Part shown: positions 9,225 through 17,484 of the stretch, in pieces
Position numbering within the stretch: position 1 is the stretch's first letter
How the letters are laid out: every line of letters starts with the position of its first letter
From: Photobacterium indicum
GTDB lineage: Bacteria > Pseudomonadota > Gammaproteobacteria > Enterobacterales > Vibrionaceae
DNA length: 64,000 nucleotides
Direction of reading: 5' to 3'
Assembly (NCBI RefSeq): GCF_003026215.1
Contig: NZ_PYOC01000001.1
Span: 496,001 to 560,000, forward strand
Made by a program: the position numbers and the translations under genes
Notes under the pieces: generated by a model
What the model was told of the DNA's origin: nothing
The model's database searches: none
Seen by the model: only the letters and a program-made list of their open reading frames with translations

Positions 9225-9681
9225 TCAGTTAATACATACCCCAATAGGCTGGCTTAATATTAAAGCGAGCGACAAAGGTGTGGTTGCCATTGAATTTAAT
9301 GCCGACCAAGCAGCATCGCAAAAAATGAATACTGTGACTCAACAATGTTTTGAGCAATTGAGTGAGTATTTTACCAGTGTTCGTAAAGTCTTTTCAGTAT
9401 CACTCGATATGCAAGGAACGGATTTTCAGCAGCAAGTGTGGCGGGCGCTAGAACAGGTCGAGTTTGGGCAAACTTGTTCATATACCGACATTGCGGTTGG
9501 TGTGGGCAGCCCGAAAGCAGTGCGCGCGGTTGGTGCGGCAAATGGTCGCAACCCTGTGCCTATCATAGTGCCTTGCCACCGTGTGATTGGACGAAGTGGA
9601 AAGCTAACGGGTTACGCTGGTGGAATCGATACCAAAGCATGGTTACTTACACATGAAGGTGCTAATTTTCTCTCAAAATAA
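9217..9681 (+). CDS. ogt: Methylated-DNA--protein-cysteine methyltransferase
   Basis: The 154-residue Ogt/AGT-family protein has the invariant active-site motif PCHRVIG (Cys accepts the methyl group from O6-methylguanine), preceded by a GRNPVPIIV segment, and the helix-turn-helix region FGQTCSYTDIA followed by SPKAVRAVGAANG. It reverses O6-alkylguanine and O4-alkylthymine stoichiometrically in the cytoplasm. It overlaps the upstream AdaA-AlkA gene, giving a compact alkylation-damage operon. The length and layout are ordinary for the family. Confidence 0.95.
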   Translation: MFNQLIHTPIGWLNIKASDKGVVAIEFNADQAASQKMNTVTQQCFEQLSEYFTSVRKVFSVSLDMQGTDFQQQVWRALEQVEFGQTCSYTDIAVGVGSPKAVRAVGAANGRNPVPIIVPCHRVIGRSGKLTGYAGGIDTKAWLLTHEGANFLSK

Positions 9682-9864
9682 ATCTTTCATCTGCCGCTAG
9701 AGGTCAGTGTTAGCCATCAGTTAGAGGTATTAGAACAAGCTGGAGTGGTAATTATATACAGCCTGTCTAGGCTTAATGGTACTGCAGAAGAGGTAATATC
9801 ATCAAGTTTAGAAGGCTATTTAACTCTTCTTACCTACAAACATGTTGACCAAGAGGAATGCAAA
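9682..9864 (+). pseudogene. Possible remnant of an ArsR-type regulator
   Basis: Directly after the ogt stop the same frame stays open without a plausible start and encodes VSHQLEVLEQAGVV, which resembles the recognition-helix motif of ArsR-family repressors (SHHLKVLREAGLV). The remainder (about 40 residues) is not recognisable. This may be an N-terminally deleted regulator gene, or chance similarity over 14 residues. Confidence 0.25.
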
Positions 9865-10056
9865 ATGAAGAAACTATTATTGTTACTGAGTTTGGTGGTA
9901 ATTATTGGTCTTGGTGGGCTTTTATTTAATTCTGTTGAAACGCAGTCAAAGATCGACATCTGTTTGGATAATGGCGGTAGCTTTAATTATCAAGCGTGTG
10001 AGTGTGACTATGAAAATAGCCATCCGTATGAAAGTGACAATCAGTGTGATGGGTAG
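9865..10056 (+). CDS. Small secreted or membrane-anchored Cys-containing protein
   Basis: The 63-residue protein starts at the internal ATG at 9865, chosen because GAGG lies at 9853-9856 and an export signal begins exactly there (MKKLLLLLSLVVIIGLGG). An upstream GTG at 9745 in the same frame lacks such a site and would bury the signal. The mature part is about 40 residues, acidic, with four Cys (33, 45, 47, 61) and the segment DICLDNGGSFNYQACECDY. The spacing allows two disulfides. I do not recognise a function. It stands alone between ogt and the metallo-hydrolase gene. Confidence 0.7.
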   Translation: MKKLLLLLSLVVIIGLGGLLFNSVETQSKIDICLDNGGSFNYQACECDYENSHPYESDNQCDG

Positions 10057-10165
10057 CGATAGTCATGATGGTCAAATTCACCGTACCGTTGTAAGTAGAG
10101 AGTTTAAATGTTTGCTAAAAAAGCCTATTTTCGACAGAGCCTAACCGTTTTTAGGAAAACTGAGT

Positions 10166-10948
10166 ATGAACGTACAGCACTTCTTTCATCGTGCAACAGG
10201 GACACTGACGTATCTCGTATCGGACAGGGGAGAGGCCGTGATCATCGACCCAGTCCTTGATTATAATAAAGGCAAGGTAGCTACGACGTCACTGCAACAA
10301 GTAATTAACGCTGTCAAAGAGCAGGGGTTAGCCCTTAAATATATTCTTGAGACACACATTCATGCAGACCATTTATCAGCTGCACTGGCAGTCAAGAATG
10401 CACTTAGTGGTAAAACAGCCATTAGCCGAAAGATCACGGATGTGTATGATACTTGGTCGTCTAAATTAAATTGCCAGCCGTTAGCACAATTTGATCTGCT
10501 ACTGGATGAAGGCGATGAGCTCAGTTTAGGTGGGGAAACGGTGTCAGTTTTGTCAACGCCGGGTCATACCCCAGCGGATCTGACTTATCATATCGGCGAT
10601 AGTATCTTTGTTGGCGATACGTTATTTGCTCCCAAACGCGGGACTGCAAGGGCGGATTTTCCCGGTGGAAGCGCTGAAGACTTGTATCGGTCTATTTCAC
10701 GCCTCTTTGAGCTGCCTGAAGACACGCATGTGTATTTGTGTCATGACTACCCCTCTGAAAATGAAGAGCCTGAACTTTGTTCATCGCTCTCGACACAGAA
10801 GAGTGACAACGTAATGATTAATACGTCGGTGACAGAAAAGCAGTATATCGAAATACGATCAAACAGGGATAGTAATCTGGCAACACCAAAACTGTTGGAT
10901 GTGGCTATTCCGTTTAATCTCACGTATCAGTTGCCAAGTATTACCTAG
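10166..10948 (+). CDS. MBL-fold metallo-hydrolase, persulfide-dioxygenase/glyoxalase II-like
   Basis: The 260-residue metallo-beta-lactamase-fold protein has the metal motif THIHADH, followed by STPGHTPADL (third His), FVGDTLF (bridging Asp) and LCHDYPS (last His). Spacing and the TGTLTYLVSD opening match the ETHE1/Blh group, which oxidise glutathione persulfide or hydrolyse thioesters; C-terminal segments of this group often carry IEIRSNRD, seen here as EKQYIEIRSNRDSN. No rhodanese domain is fused. It is transcribed alone. The substrate is inferred only at subgroup level. Confidence 0.85.
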   Translation: MNVQHFFHRATGTLTYLVSDRGEAVIIDPVLDYNKGKVATTSLQQVINAVKEQGLALKYILETHIHADHLSAALAVKNALSGKTAISRKITDVYDTWSSKLNCQPLAQFDLLLDEGDELSLGGETVSVLSTPGHTPADLTYHIGDSIFVGDTLFAPKRGTARADFPGGSAEDLYRSISRLFELPEDTHVYLCHDYPSENEEPELCSSLSTQKSDNVMINTSVTEKQYIEIRSNRDSNLATPKLLDVAIPFNLTYQLPSIT

Positions 10949-10994
10949 CCTAATTGTGCTGATACGTGAATTCTCCTTGCGTCAGATATGATTG

Positions 10995-11552
10995 CTATAG
11001 GCAAGGTTCAACGTCGAGGCGATAAGATGATTCCGCCGATGTCGGACTACGGTATATTAGATAACAGTTGTTATTAATTAATATTGGTGGTTTTGTTGAA
11101 TAATCAAGGTTCTTTACTGAGGTGATTGTGATATCGCCATTATTATCTTGGCGAGTAATACCCCAATCTTCAGTTGTCTCGTAATGCTTGTTGATGCCGT
11201 CTACCAAGGTGGTCATGGTGTAAAAATCTGATTCTGGGTAGCCAAAGCGAAAAGAACATGAATCGTGATTATTCGCTTCACAGCCTGAAATGGGAATAGC
11301 GCCGATCTTATCGGCATAATCACTGTCTGTTGTATGGCTAATTATGTGCGGTACGCTTTCCACCCCAGCAATCGCCATTTTCCCGTAACCAATCCCCAAA
11401 CCTGATTCTATCGAGCCTTTTAAGCCTTCTAGTGCAGCATTTCGTGCATCGCTTTGCAGGTTTAAAAAACGGGGAGCGGCAGTCACGGCCAAGATACCCA
11501 GAAGCACAATAACGACAACTAACTCTATAAGGGTAAAGCCATTTCTTCTCAT
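10995..11552 (-). CDS. Orphan type IV pilin-like (MSHA/pseudopilin) protein
   Basis: Begins [20 protein letters not shown], a class III (prepilin peptidase) leader cleaved after Gly with Phe at +1 and Glu at +5, followed by the hydrophobic N-terminal helix. An ATG four codons upstream (11564) is possible; the one at 11552 has a better-placed GAGA. The mature body of about 180 residues carries Cys in [17 protein letters not shown] and a C-terminal Cys pair ([15 protein letters not shown]), like MshA-type pilins of vibrios. No assembly ATPase, platform protein or prepilin peptidase is nearby, so it must use machinery encoded elsewhere. Function could be adhesion, DNA uptake or a minor pilin. 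Confidence 0.85.
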   Translation of the reverse strand: MRRNGFTLIELVVVIVLLGILAVTAAPRFLNLQSDARNAALEGLKGSIESGLGIGYGKMAIAGVESVPHIISHTTDSDYADKIGAIPISGCEANNHDSCSFRFGYPESDFYTMTTLVDGINKHYETTEDWGITRQDNNGDITITSVKNLDYSTKPPILINNNCYLIYRSPTSAESSYRLDVEPCL

Positions 11553-11564
11553 TATTGTTCTCAT

Positions 11565-12110
11565 TTTTGAGTTGTTACTCTATTTGCGTGTCAATTTAAT
11601 GGCGTTTATGCCTATAGTCAATAACTTATACCCTGTATTGTACTGAACTGTGATTAATATTTATTGTTAGAGTGAATAGTTGTGGTTCATTTGCTTTGAT
11701 TTTTGTATGTAATTTGTAAGCAGCTAATGTATTTTTACAGGCGTATCTTTCTATATACAGTTTGAAGAGTTTTTTATCGTCATTATTCGCCGCGATAAAC
11801 TGGGCGTTTATGTGCTTACCTGCGACATGAATAAAAAAGGCTTTTCACTTCACTTATCGTACTGATTTTACATGTTAATAATGAGCATGGTGATTGGGGC
11901 TGAGGTGTGAGAGCAGAGCCGCTTTCATGTTAAGATATTGTGCTTGTCATGTTCTAGAGATAGTTAGCTAGCAGTAAAAGCATCACATAGATTGTTTAGG
12001 TTGGCATAAACTGGTAGTGTCGCTGCCCTTGTACCATTCCATCGCATTAAATAAACTTTGCTGCCTGTCGGTTACGATAGTCATTCAGCATTATAAATAG
12101 GATTATCACC
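11565..12110. other. 546-bp intergenic region before dbpA; no gene seen
   Basis: AT-rich region between the divergent pilin and dbpA genes. It presumably holds both promoters. I find no convincing short gene, no riboswitch-like conserved block and no strong inverted repeat. A ribosome binding sequence (AGGA, about 12099) precedes the TTG start of dbpA. Confidence 0.5.
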
Positions 12111-13499
12111 TTGAGCCAAACAGCTTTTTCTACCCTAAACTTGCACGCGGATTTGCTAAAAAATCTGACTTCTCTTGGTTACGAGTCAATGACTCCTATT
12201 CAAGCGCAGAGCTTACCGCATATCTTGGCGGGCGAAGATGTTATCGCTCAAGGTAAAACGGGCTCAGGCAAAACAGCAGCCTTTGGTCTTGGTCTATTAG
12301 AGAAACTGAACGTGAAGCGTTTTCGTGTTCAGTCTTTAGTACTTTGTCCTACGCGTGAACTTGCTGATCAAGTCGCAAAAGAAATCCGTAAACTTGCACG
12401 TACTATTCATAACATCAAAGTATTGACGTTATGTGGTGGTATGCCGTTTGGTCCACAAATTGGTTCGCTAGAGCATGGCGCACACATTATTGTGGGTACA
12501 CCGGGTCGTATTGAAGAGCACGTACGTAAAGGCACGTTGAACCTTGATGATCTAGAAATACTTATTCTAGATGAAGCTGACCGTATGTTAGAGATGGGTT
12601 TCCAAGATTCATTAGATGAAATCATTGATGCAGCCCCTCAGCGTCGTCAAACATTACTATTCAGTGCGACATACCCGCCTCAGATTAAATCTATTGCTGA
12701 CCGCATTATGTTTAAGCCTGTGATGGCGAAAGTTGAATCAACGCACGACGATAGCAGCATTCAGCAGCACTTCTACAAAGTCGATGGTAACGAGCAGCGT
12801 CTAACGGCATTACGCTTATTGCTGTTAAAGCACCGTCCAGAATCGACTGTTGTATTCTGTAACACTAAACGTGAAGCGCAAGAAGTATCAGACGATTTAG
12901 TGGATTATGGTTTCAGCTCAATTGCCCTACACGGCGATTTGGAGCAACGTGAACGTGACCAAGCATTGGTTCGTTTTGCTAACAAAAGTACATCAGTATT
13001 AGTTGCAACAGATGTTGCGGCTCGTGGTCTAGACATTGATTCACTTGATGCCGTGATTAACTACCACCTTGCACGTGATACAGAAGTACACGTTCACCGT
13101 ATTGGTCGTACAGGCCGTGCGGGTAGTAAAGGTATTGCATGTTCTTTAATTAGTGATAAAGAACACTACAAAGTAGCCATGCTTGAAGATTACCTTGATA
13201 AGCCAATCAGTGGCGAGCCATTACCTTCAATGGACCTGCTTGATCAGCCAACATTCCGCCCTGCAATGACAACACTGCAAATTGATGGCGGTAAGCGTCA
13301 GAAGATTCGCCCTGGTGATATTCTTGGTGCTCTAACAGGTGAAAGCGGTATTGCTGGTGCCCAAGTTGGTAAAATTCAAATTTTTGATAACTTTGCATAT
13401 GTTGCTGTGAAAAGTGAATCAGTACGTGCGGCAATGAAGAAATTAGAAGACGGTAAGCTGAAAGGTCGTTCTTTCCGCGTTCGTCAAATTCGCGGTTAA
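12111..13499 (+). CDS. dbpA: ATP-dependent RNA helicase DbpA
   Basis: DEAD-box helicase of 462 residues with the motifs in order: Q motif (GYESMTPIQAQ), Walker A (GKTGSGKTAAF), PTRELADQ, TPGR, DEAD, SAT, ARGLD and HRIGRTGRAG. The last 75 residues (KRQKIRPGDILGALTGESG) are the DbpA RNA-binding domain that targets hairpin 92 of 23S rRNA, separating it from the other DEAD proteins. It acts in large-subunit ribosome assembly. The start is TTG at 12111: no in-frame ATG or GTG lies between the upstream stop and this codon, and family alignments begin here. A strong terminator follows. Confidence 0.95.
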   Translation: MSQTAFSTLNLHADLLKNLTSLGYESMTPIQAQSLPHILAGEDVIAQGKTGSGKTAAFGLGLLEKLNVKRFRVQSLVLCPTRELADQVAKEIRKLARTIHNIKVLTLCGGMPFGPQIGSLEHGAHIIVGTPGRIEEHVRKGTLNLDDLEILILDEADRMLEMGFQDSLDEIIDAAPQRRQTLLFSATYPPQIKSIADRIMFKPVMAKVESTHDDSSIQQHFYKVDGNEQRLTALRLLLLKHRPESTVVFCNTKREAQEVSDDLVDYGFSSIALHGDLEQRERDQALVRFANKSTSVLVATDVAARGLDIDSLDAVINYHLARDTEVHVHRIGRTGRAGSKGIACSLISDKEHYKVAMLEDYLDKPISGEPLPSMDLLDQPTFRPAMTTLQIDGGKRQKIRPGDILGALTGESGIAGAQVGKIQIFDNFAYVAVKSESVRAAMKKLEDGKLKGRSFRVRQIRG

Positions 13500-13582
13500 T
13501 CACGGCATAATGAATAGATAGAATGGAGATTATTGTAAACCTCTGACTATTTGTTTATGTGCGGTGATGAATACAAAATTAT

Positions 13583-13622
13583 AAAAGCCGATTCAGCTTT
13601 AGGCTGAATCGGCTTTTTTATT
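13583..13622 (+). terminator. Rho-independent terminator of dbpA
   Basis: Strong GC-rich stem (AAAGCCGATTCAGC with its complement, 4-nt loop) followed by a T run, 84 bp after the dbpA stop. Confidence 0.92.
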
Positions 13623-13744
13623 CGTTGTTGAATCATAAAAGCCCCTTAGTTCTGTAATCAGTATGTTTATTCGAGATACATATCGTTAGATGAGAACATT
13701 TGGCTTATACCATTTCCGTATGGCGATAAGCCGCCCTAGGTTCA

Positions 13745-14080
13745 TTAGCTCTTTTTGTTCAGTGCCTCGATACGTAATTGCGTGGCATAACGGGTAGACA
13801 CTTTTTCATCGTGATCAATGACGGTATAAGACACTACATCACGCGTTACGGGTGTGAGTGCCTTTTTACGTAACGATTCAGCGTATAAGGTGCCAGTGTT
13901 TTCATCACGGTCGGCATAAGCAATAGAAGGCGCAGATCTTGGCGAAGCATCTAATGCGCTGATTCGTAGCTGTTCAGCATGCATGCTTGATAGGCTTTCA
14001 TCGTGATCATTCTGAGCCGCAGTGGCAGATAATGCTGGAAGTAGTAGGGCTAAGCTGAGTAGGGCAGTTGAAGTTTTCAT
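13745..14080 (-). CDS. Exported protein with three 32-residue repeats, copy 1
   Basis: A Sec signal peptide (MKTSTALLSLALLLPALSATAA) is followed by three units at residues 24, 56 and 88, each starting with a D-x-D-E element and continuing to YA-x-x-LR-x-x-AL (DHDESLSSMHAEQLRISAL; DRDENTGTLYAESLRKKAL; DHDEKVSTRYATQLRIEAL). The period is exactly 32 residues. The protein is 111 residues, periplasmic or secreted, acidic then basic within each repeat. It differs from copy 2 at only 5 of 111 residues, a recent tandem duplication. Lies downstream of copy 2 on the same strand, probably one transcript controlled by the divergent TetR gene. I do not recognise the family, and no enzymatic motif is visible. 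Confidence 0.8.
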   Translation of the reverse strand: MKTSTALLSLALLLPALSATAAQNDHDESLSSMHAEQLRISALDASPRSAPSIAYADRDENTGTLYAESLRKKALTPVTRDVVSYTVIDHDEKVSTRYATQLRIEALNKKS

Positions 14081-14143
14081 GTTGATTTCCTTTAGAAATA
14101 AATTGTTAGGTTTTAATGCGTATTTTTAATACATCTAGTTCGA

Positions 14144-14479
14144 TTAGCTTTTCTTATTCAGCGCATCGATACGTAATTGCGTGGCGTAACGAGTAGACAC
14201 TTTTTCATCGTGATCAATCACGGTATAAGAGACTACATTGCGCGTTACGGGTGTGAGTGCTTTTTGACGTAACGATTCAGCGTATAAGGTGCCAGTGTTT
14301 TCATCACGGTCGGCATAAGCAATAGAAGGTGCAGAACTTGGCGAAGCATCTAATGCGCTAATTCGCAGTTGTTCAGCATGTATGCTTGATAGGCTTTCAT
14401 CGTGATCATTCTGAGCTGCAGTGGCAGATAATGCTGGGAGCAGTAGGGCTAAGCTAAGTAGGGCCGTTGATGTTTTCAT
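14144..14479 (-). CDS. Exported protein with three 32-residue repeats, copy 2
   Basis: Same 111-residue architecture as its neighbour: signal peptide with AxA-type end (SATAA), then three 32-residue repeats with the D-x-D-E and LR-x-x-AL signatures. The five differences from copy 1 (I33/M33, S/R48, Q/K72, N/D81, D/E105) are mostly conservative, which suggests both copies are under selection. It is promoter-proximal: its start is about 70 bp downstream of a candidate promoter (-35 TTGACA at 14578-14573, -10 TATTCT at 14554-14549) that contains a TetR-type palindrome. The function is unknown. An envelope-stress or metal-binding role would be guesswork. Confidence 0.8.
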   Translation of the reverse strand: MKTSTALLSLALLLPALSATAAQNDHDESLSSIHAEQLRISALDASPSSAPSIAYADRDENTGTLYAESLRQKALTPVTRNVVSYTVIDHDEKVSTRYATQLRIDALNKKS

Positions 14480-14524
14480 AATGTTCTTCCTTTTGTTCTG
14501 ATATTTAGTTACCTGAGTTTTTTA

Positions 14525-14541
14525 AACTGAACTGTTTAGTT
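14525..14541. promoter_or_regulatory. Operator 1 for the adjacent TetR regulator (near the start of the repeat-protein transcript)
   Basis: The 17-nt AACTGAACTGTTTAGTT is an imperfect palindrome that differs from operator 2 mainly at one position in the left half. It lies just downstream of the minus-strand -10 (14554-14549), where a bound repressor would block transcription. Confidence 0.7.
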
Positions 14542-14548
14542 CATTTTT

Positions 14549-14578
14549 AGAATAGACCTGAGTTCACAGGTCTGTCAA
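14549..14578 (-). promoter_or_regulatory. Promoter for the two repeat-protein genes, with an inverted repeat in its spacer
   Basis: On the minus strand, TTGACA (14578-14573), an 18-nt spacer, then TATTCT (14554-14549). The spacer (14555-14572) is itself an inverted repeat, GACCTG-6 nt-CAGGTC, a possible extra binding site. Confidence 0.6.
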
Positions 14579-14584
14579 TCTTTT

Positions 14585-14613
14585 TTGAACTAAACAGTTT
14601 AGTTTGTTAAGAT
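14585..14613 (+). promoter_or_regulatory. tetR promoter overlapped by operator 2
   Basis: TTGAAC (14585-14590), 17-nt spacer, TAAGAT (14608-14613). The spacer contains a perfect 17-nt palindrome, AACTAAACAGTTTAGTT (14588-14604). A repressor bound here would silence its own gene, the usual TetR arrangement. Confidence 0.75.
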
Positions 14614-14644
14614 CATTGTATTGAACCGTGGTGAGGAATAGCGA

Positions 14645-15205
14645 ATGAGTCGATGTGAAGAGAAAAAACAAAACGCTATAAATAAGACTGTCGAGTTGTG
14701 CTCTCAGTATGGCTTCCATGGTACGAGTATGGATAAAATCACTGCTGCAACTGGCTTGTCAAAAGCAACGATTTATAAATATTTTCAGTCTAAAGAAAAC
14801 CTTATTGCTCAGGCTCTTGATGCTTACAGGAAGAGTGCGATTGAGCACTTAACCAAGGTGATGAATGATGATTCATTGTCTTTAGAAGAAAAGCTAAGTG
14901 AACGCTTTGAAACCTTGCGTCAATCTCTAGCTATTAACGCTTTTAATGGTTGTTATTTCCAGCTTGCCCATAGTGAATTTTGTAATGCAGAAGAAAACAT
15001 TACTGATATATGTACAATCTATAAACAACAACGTGTCAGTATGGTTTGTAATCTTCTTGAAACGCATAACGTAGAAAATGCACATGAAAAAGCGGTGAGA
15101 GCAGAGCTTATTTTTAATGGTTTAATTGCAACATTGCAGATTTCAAAAGATCCTACTCTTATCGATATTGCACGTGATATGTATATGGATGTGATAAACA
15201 GCTAA
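14645..15205 (+). CDS. TetR/AcrR-family transcriptional repressor
   Basis: The 186-residue protein has an N-terminal TetR helix-turn-helix (residues about 10-55: ELCSQYGFHGTSMDKITAATGLSKATIYKYFQ, split over two helices) and a helical ligand-binding C-terminal domain that gives no ligand clue; it contains several Cys (in NGCYFQLAHSEFCNAEE). GAGG precedes the ATG. It is divergent from the two repeat-protein genes, and two matching palindromes lie in the shared 165-bp region, so autoregulation and control of those genes are inferred. Confidence 0.9.
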   Translation: MSRCEEKKQNAINKTVELCSQYGFHGTSMDKITAATGLSKATIYKYFQSKENLIAQALDAYRKSAIEHLTKVMNDDSLSLEEKLSERFETLRQSLAINAFNGCYFQLAHSEFCNAEENITDICTIYKQQRVSMVCNLLETHNVENAHEKAVRAELIFNGLIATLQISKDPTLIDIARDMYMDVINS

Positions 15206-15379
15206 CGTTGTTAAGAGTGATCTATCAGCTTTGCTCGTTAATAAAATACCGAGAGTCATTGATGATTCATTCACTCATTACGCTCTCGGTGTTTAATTAT
15301 GTCGTTATCTTTATACAGTAAACGACATAATTGACGTTTACTGCTTGGTTTATGTGCATGGGTGATAAACGAATGCAGC

Positions 15380-16159
15380 TTAGTTACGGCCCACCATCAC
15401 TCCGCCATCAGTATCCCAAATAGCTCCCGTTACCCAGCTTGTTTCGTCCGATAATAAGAAGGTGATGGTATTGGCGATATCTTGGGCTGTACCAACTCGT
15501 CCAATAGGGTGGAAAGCATTGAATCCATCTAATGCTTCATCAACCTCTTTGGGGTCAATAAATGATTCATAAATGGGCGTTTTCACTACTGCTGGTGACA
15601 CGGCGTTTACTCTAATTCCGCTGTCTGCAAGTTCCATTGCCATATGTTGGGTTAATGCATGTAATCCCGCTTTTGCCATTGAATAAGCGGATGATGGCGT
15701 AGCTTTAATCGCTTGTTTTCCCCACATTGAACCGATGTTCACAATGTTCCCGCCACCGTTTTTAATCATATTGGTAGCAACCGCTTGCGAGAGAGTAAAG
15801 GTCGCTTTGTTTAAATCCATATAGATGTCGTAATCACTGGCAGTATGCTCCACAAAGGCTTTCGGGTTAAAATAACCAGCAGCATTGACCAAATAGCTGA
15901 TTTGGTTTGAAGGTTGATGAATAAAATCGACGATTTTCTGAATATCATCAGGCTTGTAAAGGTTAGCTTGCAAGCCAGATACTTGAGCAGAACCAGATGC
16001 TACCGCTTGTACCTCACTAACTGCACGGTTTAACTTTTCTGCATTGTTTCCGACGATAACTACATCAAGGTTATTCATTGCTAATTGCTTTGCTGTCGCT
16101 AAGCCCATGCCGCTAGAGCCACCTACGATCAATGCTATACCAGTGTGTTTGAAGTTCAT
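15380..16159 (-). CDS. Short-chain dehydrogenase/reductase
   Basis: Classical 259-residue SDR. The cofactor motif is [14 protein letters not shown] near residue 13, NAAG lies at about residue 88, and the catalytic Ser and YxxxK sit in SMWGKQ...SAYSMAKAG. The C-terminal [17 protein letters not shown] is typical of FabG-like oxidoreductases. An Asn in the Rossmann second-strand region ([10 protein letters not shown]) slightly favours NADP, but this is not decisive. Divergently transcribed from an HxlR-type regulator, a common pairing for SDR genes responding to reactive aldehydes or quinones. The substrate is unknown. Confidence 0.9.
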   Translation of the reverse strand: MNFKHTGIALIVGGSSGMGLATAKQLAMNNLDVVIVGNNAEKLNRAVSEVQAVASGSAQVSGLQANLYKPDDIQKIVDFIHQPSNQISYLVNAAGYFNPKAFVEHTASDYDIYMDLNKATFTLSQAVATNMIKNGGGNIVNIGSMWGKQAIKATPSSAYSMAKAGLHALTQHMAMELADSGIRVNAVSPAVVKTPIYESFIDPKEVDEALDGFNAFHPIGRVGTAQDIANTITFLLSDETSWVTGAIWDTDGGVMVGRN

Positions 16160-16223
16160 TTTTATACTCTCTTGTGTATTGGCGATGTGCTAATGTTAGT
16201 GCCATTACTAACCATCTGAATAG

Positions 16224-16258
16224 TAAGTACAAATCGGTAAGGTAAGTACTTATTGGTA
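16224..16258. promoter_or_regulatory. Direct repeats in the SDR/hxlR divergent promoter
   Basis: A 16-nt sequence, TAAGTACAAATCGGTA at 16224-16239, is repeated at 16243-16258 with three mismatches, centres 19 bp apart. This is the expected kind of binding site for the adjacent HxlR dimer, but the assignment is positional. Confidence 0.5.
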
Positions 16259-16265
16259 CATCTTT

Positions 16266-16610
16266 ATGAAAAATCAGGAAAAAATGTTTTCGAGAAAATC
16301 AGCGCCAGAACGGTCTGCACGTATGGTCGAAACCATTTATGGCTGTAAATGGTCACTTACTGTTTATCAATTGCTTGCGCATGATATAAATCGACCGGGT
16401 GAAATGGTGCGAAATGTAGAAGGGCTTTCAACGAAAGTGTTGAACGAATGTTTACGTAAAAATGTGCAGTTTGGTATTTTAAATCGAGTCACATTTAATG
16501 AAATACCACCAAGAGTTGAATATGAAGTGACGCCTTTTGGCGATAAATTTATTCGTATTCTTGATCAGCTCGAAGTACTGCAAAATGAAATTTCAGAGGC
16601 AGATGAATAA
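16266..16610 (+). CDS. HxlR-family transcriptional regulator
   Basis: The 114-residue winged helix-turn-helix protein shows the HxlR/MarR-like pattern: GCKWSLTVYQLL, then PGEMVRNVEGLSTKVLNECLR and the wing PPRVEYEVTPFGDKF. HxlR proteins act as dimers on the divergent promoter, sometimes sensing oxidants through Cys; one Cys is at GCKW and a second at NECL. It probably controls the SDR gene and itself through the 19-bp-spaced direct repeats between them. Confidence 0.88.
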   Translation: MKNQEKMFSRKSAPERSARMVETIYGCKWSLTVYQLLAHDINRPGEMVRNVEGLSTKVLNECLRKNVQFGILNRVTFNEIPPRVEYEVTPFGDKFIRILDQLEVLQNEISEADE

Positions 16611-16767
16611 GTAATTGTATAAATGCCTAAAAGCTTATCTTTAAATTGTAAGGTATAACATCTGTACTGACGCTTATTTTATTCACTTCTACCTTGAATA
16701 AATTAGATAAAACATGATAACTAGCTGTCGCAAAAGGGGTTATAGTGGCATTCATTGACGGTAGGCA

Positions 16768-16800
16768 TTCCATAGCGGCTTGTTGAATTCCGCTATGGAA
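16768..16800. terminator. Hairpin downstream of eda
   Basis: Perfect 11-bp inverted repeat, TTCCATAGCGG with its complement, 11-nt loop, 57 bp past the eda stop. No T run on the minus strand. It may protect or end the gntP-eda transcript. Confidence 0.45.
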
Positions 16801-16856
16801 CATTACGTTTAATGCATCAGAAAAATGTTTGATGTATTAAAATTGTTTCAGTCTTA

Positions 16857-17471
16857 TTAATTGTTAACGGCTTTAACCAGAGCCGCGAGTCCTTTCCAAT
16901 CAGCGTTATTGATCAAGTTATTTGGTACCATCCAAGTACCGCCACATGCTACAACCGATTCTAGTGCAAGGTAGTCGGCCACGTTGGCTGGGCTTACACC
17001 GCCTGTTGGCATGAATGAAACGGGGTATACCGCTGATAATGCTTTAAGCATCGGAATACCGCCTGATGGCTCCGCAGGAAAGAACTTTAATGTTTTAAGT
17101 CCCATCGCCATTGCTTGCTCGACCAAGCTTGGGTTGTTTACACCAGGAATGATCGCAATGTTTTTTTCTTGGCAGTATTGCACAGTGGTCGGGTTTAAAC
17201 CTGGGCTCACAATAAAATCAACACCTGCTGCAATCGCTTCATCTACCTGTTGATTATTCAGTATTGTACCTGCGCCGATAAGCATATCTGGGTACGCTTC
17301 GCGCATTAGCCGAATAGATTCTGCAGCTGCTGGTGTCCTGAATGTTACCTCTGCGCAAGGTAGTCCATTCTCAACCAAAACTTTTGCTAATGAAGCCGCT
17401 TTATTTTCGTCATTGATAGCAATCACAGGGACGACTTTGATTTCTTTTAAACGCTGTTCGATGCTAAGCAT
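16857..17471 (-). CDS. eda: KDPG/KHG aldolase
   Basis: It splits 2-keto-3-deoxy-6-phosphogluconate into pyruvate and glyceraldehyde 3-phosphate, the last Entner-Doudoroff step. The start is set at 17471 (MLSIEQRLKEIKVVPVI): the longer frame back to 17534 overlaps gntP and adds a non-family leader. At 204 residues it is normal length. Visible motifs are PVIAINDE, AEVTFRTPAA (catalytic Glu), IGAGTILNNQQ, and LKFFPAEPSGG with the Schiff-base Lys. It follows gntP by 14 bp on the same strand. Confidence 0.96.
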   Translation of the reverse strand: MLSIEQRLKEIKVVPVIAINDENKAASLAKVLVENGLPCAEVTFRTPAAAESIRLMREAYPDMLIGAGTILNNQQVDEAIAAGVDFIVSPGLNPTTVQYCQEKNIAIIPGVNNPSLVEQAMAMGLKTLKFFPAEPSGGIPMLKALSAVYPVSFMPTGGVSPANVADYLALESVVACGGTWMVPNNLINNADWKGLAALVKAVNN

Positions 17472-17484
17472 AATTTTTAAAACC

